A stretch of 64,000 nucleotides of DNA, taken from contig NZ_QPIG01000002.1 in the NCBI RefSeq assembly GCF_003337215.1, forward strand, positions 248,001 through 312,000, given 5' to 3'. The position numbers and the translations under genes were made by a program. How positions within the stretch are numbered: the first letter of the stretch is position 1; each line of letters opens with the position of its first letter. The notes beneath the pieces were generated by a model. The model was not told the DNA's origin. It was given only the letters and a program-made list of their open reading frames with translations, and ran no database searches. Shown here in pieces: positions 61,176 to 64,000 of this stretch. The DNA is from Oceanihabitans sediminis. Lineage in GTDB: Bacteria > Bacteroidota > Bacteroidia > Flavobacteriales > Flavobacteriaceae.

Positions 61176-64000
61176 CTAGTTTATAGTGTCTTTTTTCTTT
61201 TTAAAACTAATAAAATCAGGCAAAGCACTGTCTTGGTTTTCTTTAGCTTCTTTTTCTTCTGCCATTTTTTTTCTTCCTTTAAATATAATTTGAAGAAGTT
61301 CTTTAAAGGTATCAAAATCTACATTATAAGCAATACCAAGTCCTTGGGTATAACCTATTTCTTCACCAAAATTACGAATACTATTTTCTCTATTGAAAAC
61401 GTTTGCTGTAAAAGTACCTTCTTCGTTTAACAAGAAATCTATTTGTACATCTCCAGCAATTGCTGTCTGGCTTATACCACCTATAGGAACACCTACTTTA
61501 CCATTTACACGAATACGATCGCTAATATTGGTTTGCAGCGTAACTCCTAACCTATCATCCGATTGATACTCCGGAGTATTTTCTCCAAATTCTACGTTTA
61601 AACCAACTTGTAGTTTATTGTCGCTATCTGAAAGTAACCCGTTGATAATTCCGTTTAAACGTTCTTCAATCGTACCATTGATGCTTAACTCGCTTAATCC
61701 ACTAGAGAAAGATCCTGTAGCCAATAAATAAATGGCTTGATTACTTCTATCGTCTTTAGATTCTAATCTATAATCTAACTCGGAACGTACGGTAGAACTT
61801 AGGTTAGGGAATTCAAAATTATAATCAATTTCTGGCTGTTCTAATTCTCCTGTTAAGGCTAATAAAAGGTGCACCGGAATTCTTCTATTTATTGGAGAAT
61901 CTAGCAATGGCGAAGGGTTTGCCTGTGTTTTATAAATTGCTTCAATATTAATTCTTGCTTCAAGAGGCTCTCCATCCCAAGCTAATGTACCTCCAGGAAC
62001 TACGGTAAAATCTTTTTGTAAAATTCCGCCATATCTAAATTTATAAATTCCTTCGAAAACAGAAAAGTCACCATACATATTGAATTTTCCGTTTGTATTA
62101 ATTTCGGCTAATAATCCCCCTTCTCCTCGTCCACGGATGGTACTTCCGTTTTCTTTATCCATGACAATTTCGATTTCGGCGTCTTGGGTAACATCTAAAT
62201 CAAAATCCAATTCTAAACCTGTAATATCTGTGGTTACAATTTCACGCCCTTCTAGTTTGGCTTGTTTTTCTTCTGGACTTAAAAAATGAATATAGGAGTT
62301 GTCTCCAAAAGATTCGTTATCGTTTAACGGAATTATAAATACCGTTCCTTTTTTAGTTTGACCAATTACATTGATTCGTAACTGATTTGCCGGTCCGAAT
62401 ATACTGGCACTACCACCAATAAAACCAGTTCCATAATATAAAAGATCTTCATCTTCTGAAGTATTTAAAACTAGTAATCTGTTTGTTTCTAAGTCTAAGT
62501 CCAAACTCCAATCTCCAAAGTTAACGTGGCTAATGCTTCCGTTTAAAACACCTTTAGTTTCGTAAACAGAATCGGTTAATTTTATTTGATTGAAGAAGAA
62601 AGTTTGATTTTCTAAAGTTACCGAAGAATTATCAGCGAAATCGTAATCTACATTTAATTCTGGAATACCTAAACCTGCTTTATTTAAGGTTAAGCTTCCA
62701 TTCATATTTGGTTTTTTCAGGTTTCCAACAACTTCAACTTTCCCGGTTGCTAAACCTTTTATATCTCTTAAAATTCCTTCTAAGAAAGGGTTTAATGGTT
62801 GTAGATTAAATTCATTCAACAGAAGATCTACGTCTATATTCGAATTACCTGCAGAAACATCAATATTACCTATTGCACTAAAAGATTTTTTCTCATCATC
62901 TTTTATGCTGGCATTCACTATGTAATTAGTAAGTGTTTCGTTCCCCTTTATATTAGCATTAAAAGAACCTAAATTTAATTCGTTAACTTCTAAATCATCA
63001 ATAGTTATAGTAGTTTCTGGCAGATAGCTTCCGTTTTGTTGTACAACATCTAGCCTTCCGTTAACCATTCCTTCTAAGCTTAAATCTTCAATATCGGGGA
63101 TAATATGTTGTAAAAACACATTGGTGAAATTTAACTTCAGGTCTTTATCTTTTTCTCCATTTATGATTCCGGAGAGTTTAATTTCTTCGTCATTATGGTT
63201 TAAAATAAATTGATCTAAATGGAAGTTTTTAAAAGCTTCATCAAAAGTTACTTTATTATGTTTATTGCGATCTTCATTTATAAACCACTTATTGCCTTTA
63301 AAGGTGATATCAGACTTTTTAAACCCTAAAATAGATTGTTTTTCTTCGTTTTTAGTATGGTAAAAACTTAGGTTATATAAGTCACTGTTTGTTTTTCCTC
63401 CTCTAAATTCCGAACGCATAAAAAGCGTATCGTTTAGAGTTACATTAATTAAATTGAATTTAGAAATGTTGTAGAAATTAGTATGCAAACTATCTACTTC
63501 AATATAAGTATTAAATAACGGGTTTTTATTATCTACCTGAAGCTCTATAGCGTTTGCAAAATAGTCTAACCACTCAATTTTAGGGGATTTGAAAGTTAAC
63601 TTAAATTCTTTCTGGTCACTTTCAACCCTTCCTTTTATATAAGTATTACTCGCCAATTGCAACTTTGGAACAAAGACTTCTATAATTTTATTATAGATTT
63701 TAAAATTGAAGTCTATATACTGATTGGTTGCTACTTTCTTGGTGTCGAACCTGGTATATAAACTTCCTACGGCATTGATAAAAAGTTCATCTATATCATC
63801 TATTAGAAAGTTTCCACTCATCTGCCCTTCAATAATATCTGGGGAGTTTACATCTATATATCTTACATTATCTTGAAACGAAGAGCTTATAGCAAAATCT
63901 TCAAAGAAATATTCGTCATTTTCATTTTGATAATAAGTATCAAAAAACTGAATACTCCCAACCGCATTATCTACAGTGGTACCATGCATTTTCATGTCTA
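61176..64000 (-). CDS. tamB: TamB-type translocation/assembly protein, truncated at the right edge
   Basis: At least 940 residues, and the reading frame is still open at the window edge (no in-frame stop between 63,995 and 64,000), so this is the C-terminal part. Repeated beta-strand pattern and the DUF490/TamB C-terminal region: DFDLDVTQDAEIEIVMDKENG, FSVFEGIYKFRYGGILQKDFTVVPGGTLAWDGEP, LLALTGELEQPEIDYNFEFPN, FLLATGSFSSGLSE-like segments. In known bacteria TamB with TamA inserts outer-membrane proteins or transports lipids between membranes. The C-terminal tail ends in a Lys-rich stretch (FKGRKKMAEEKEAKENQDS). Confidence 0.9.
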   Translation of the reverse strand, partial: DMKMHGTTVDNAVGSIQFFDTYYQNENDEYFFEDFAISSSFQDNVRYIDVNSPDIIEGQMSGNFLIDDIDELFINAVGSLYTRFDTKKVATNQYIDFNFKIYNKIIEVFVPKLQLASNTYIKGRVESDQKEFKLTFKSPKIEWLDYFANAIELQVDNKNPLFNTYIEVDSLHTNFYNISKFNLINVTLNDTLFMRSEFRGGKTNSDLYNLSFYHTKNEEKQSILGFKKSDITFKGNKWFINEDRNKHNKVTFDEAFKNFHLDQFILNHNDEEIKLSGIINGEKDKDLKLNFTNVFLQHIIPDIEDLSLEGMVNGRLDVVQQNGSYLPETTITIDDLEVNELNLGSFNANIKGNETLTNYIVNASIKDDEKKSFSAIGNIDVSAGNSNIDVDLLLNEFNLQPLNPFLEGILRDIKGLATGKVEVVGNLKKPNMNGSLTLNKAGLGIPELNVDYDFADNSSVTLENQTFFFNQIKLTDSVYETKGVLNGSISHVNFGDWSLDLDLETNRLLVLNTSEDEDLLYYGTGFIGGSASIFGPANQLRINVIGQTKKGTVFIIPLNDNESFGDNSYIHFLSPEEKQAKLEGREIVTTDITGLELDFDLDVTQDAEIEIVMDKENGSTIRGRGEGGLLAEINTNGKFNMYGDFSVFEGIYKFRYGGILQKDFTVVPGGTLAWDGEPLEARINIEAIYKTQANPSPLLDSPINRRIPVHLLLALTGELEQPEIDYNFEFPNLSSTVRSELDYRLESKDDRSNQAIYLLATGSFSSGLSELSINGTIEERLNGIINGLLSDSDNKLQVGLNVEFGENTPEYQSDDRLGVTLQTNISDRIRVNGKVGVPIGGISQTAIAGDVQIDFLLNEEGTFTANVFNRENSIRNFGEEIGYTQGLGIAYNVDFDTFKELLQIIFKGRKKMAEEKEAKENQDSALPDFISFKKKKDTIN

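Overview
The window is chromosomal DNA of a marine-type Flavobacteriaceae (Bacteroidota). It is AT-rich, ribosome-binding sites are weak or absent, many genes carry the Bacteroidota -7 box TAnnTTTG just upstream, and the gene content is flavobacterial (Tyr-recombinase islands, BatA, M61 lipoprotein peptidase, TlpA/DUF4369, TIGR02757, DUF6266, BT4734/VirE_N).

Layout. (1) 1-11,069: a minus-strand copper/silver resistance operon. In transcription order it holds a small Cys/His protein, CusA-type RND pump, TolC-like channel, CopA P-type ATPase, DUF305 protein, CusB-type adaptor and an HMA lipoprotein, ending at a strong terminator at 32-60. (2) 11,138-31,576: a genomic island of about 20.4 kb, bounded by a perfect 15-bp direct repeat. 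The right copy is exactly the last five codons, stop included, of mnmE. The island carries a tyrosine integrase, an excisionase-like protein, a primase/helicase-like replication module (BT4734 + DUF3987) with two small HTH proteins, a Zn/Cd/Co efflux block (HYC_CC_PP-like protein, CzcA-CzcC fusion, CzcB, PII-like, Fur-like, DUF3703, ZntA-like ATPase), a gene-free kilobase with large dyads, and an XRE regulator directly upstream of a long prokaryotic Argonaute (pAgo). (3) 31,562-64,000: ordinary housekeeping chromosome: mnmE, thioredoxin, rhomboid, acyltransferase, folE, ABC ATPase, M61 peptidase, glycosyltransferase, batA, a degenerate dihydroorotase, MBL hydrolase, peroxiredoxin, endonuclease III, ECF sigma factor, uvrA, DEAD-box helicase, methylglyoxal synthase, sugar kinase, gap, pfkA and a truncated tamB.

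The most interesting unit is XRE-pAgo (23,016-25,393). The pAgo keeps the four-residue Y-K-Q-K pocket that binds a 5'-phosphorylated guide (Y395, K399, Q410, K438, spaced exactly as I recall for RsAgo), but at least three of the four PIWI catalytic positions are replaced. It therefore looks like a guide-binding, non-cutting Argonaute with no recognised effector beside it, only an HTH protein with a probable operator. It travels as cargo on a metal-resistance island that targets the same conserved MnmE C-terminus (FCIGK-stop) that SGI1-type islands use in gammaproteobacteria.

The island is mosaic: the czc block is visibly more GC-rich than the pAgo/replication block (hand counts of single 60-base lines: 29/60 G+C at 22,081-22,140, 18/60 at 24,421-24,480). 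No relaxase, transposase, CRISPR array, rRNA or tRNA was seen.
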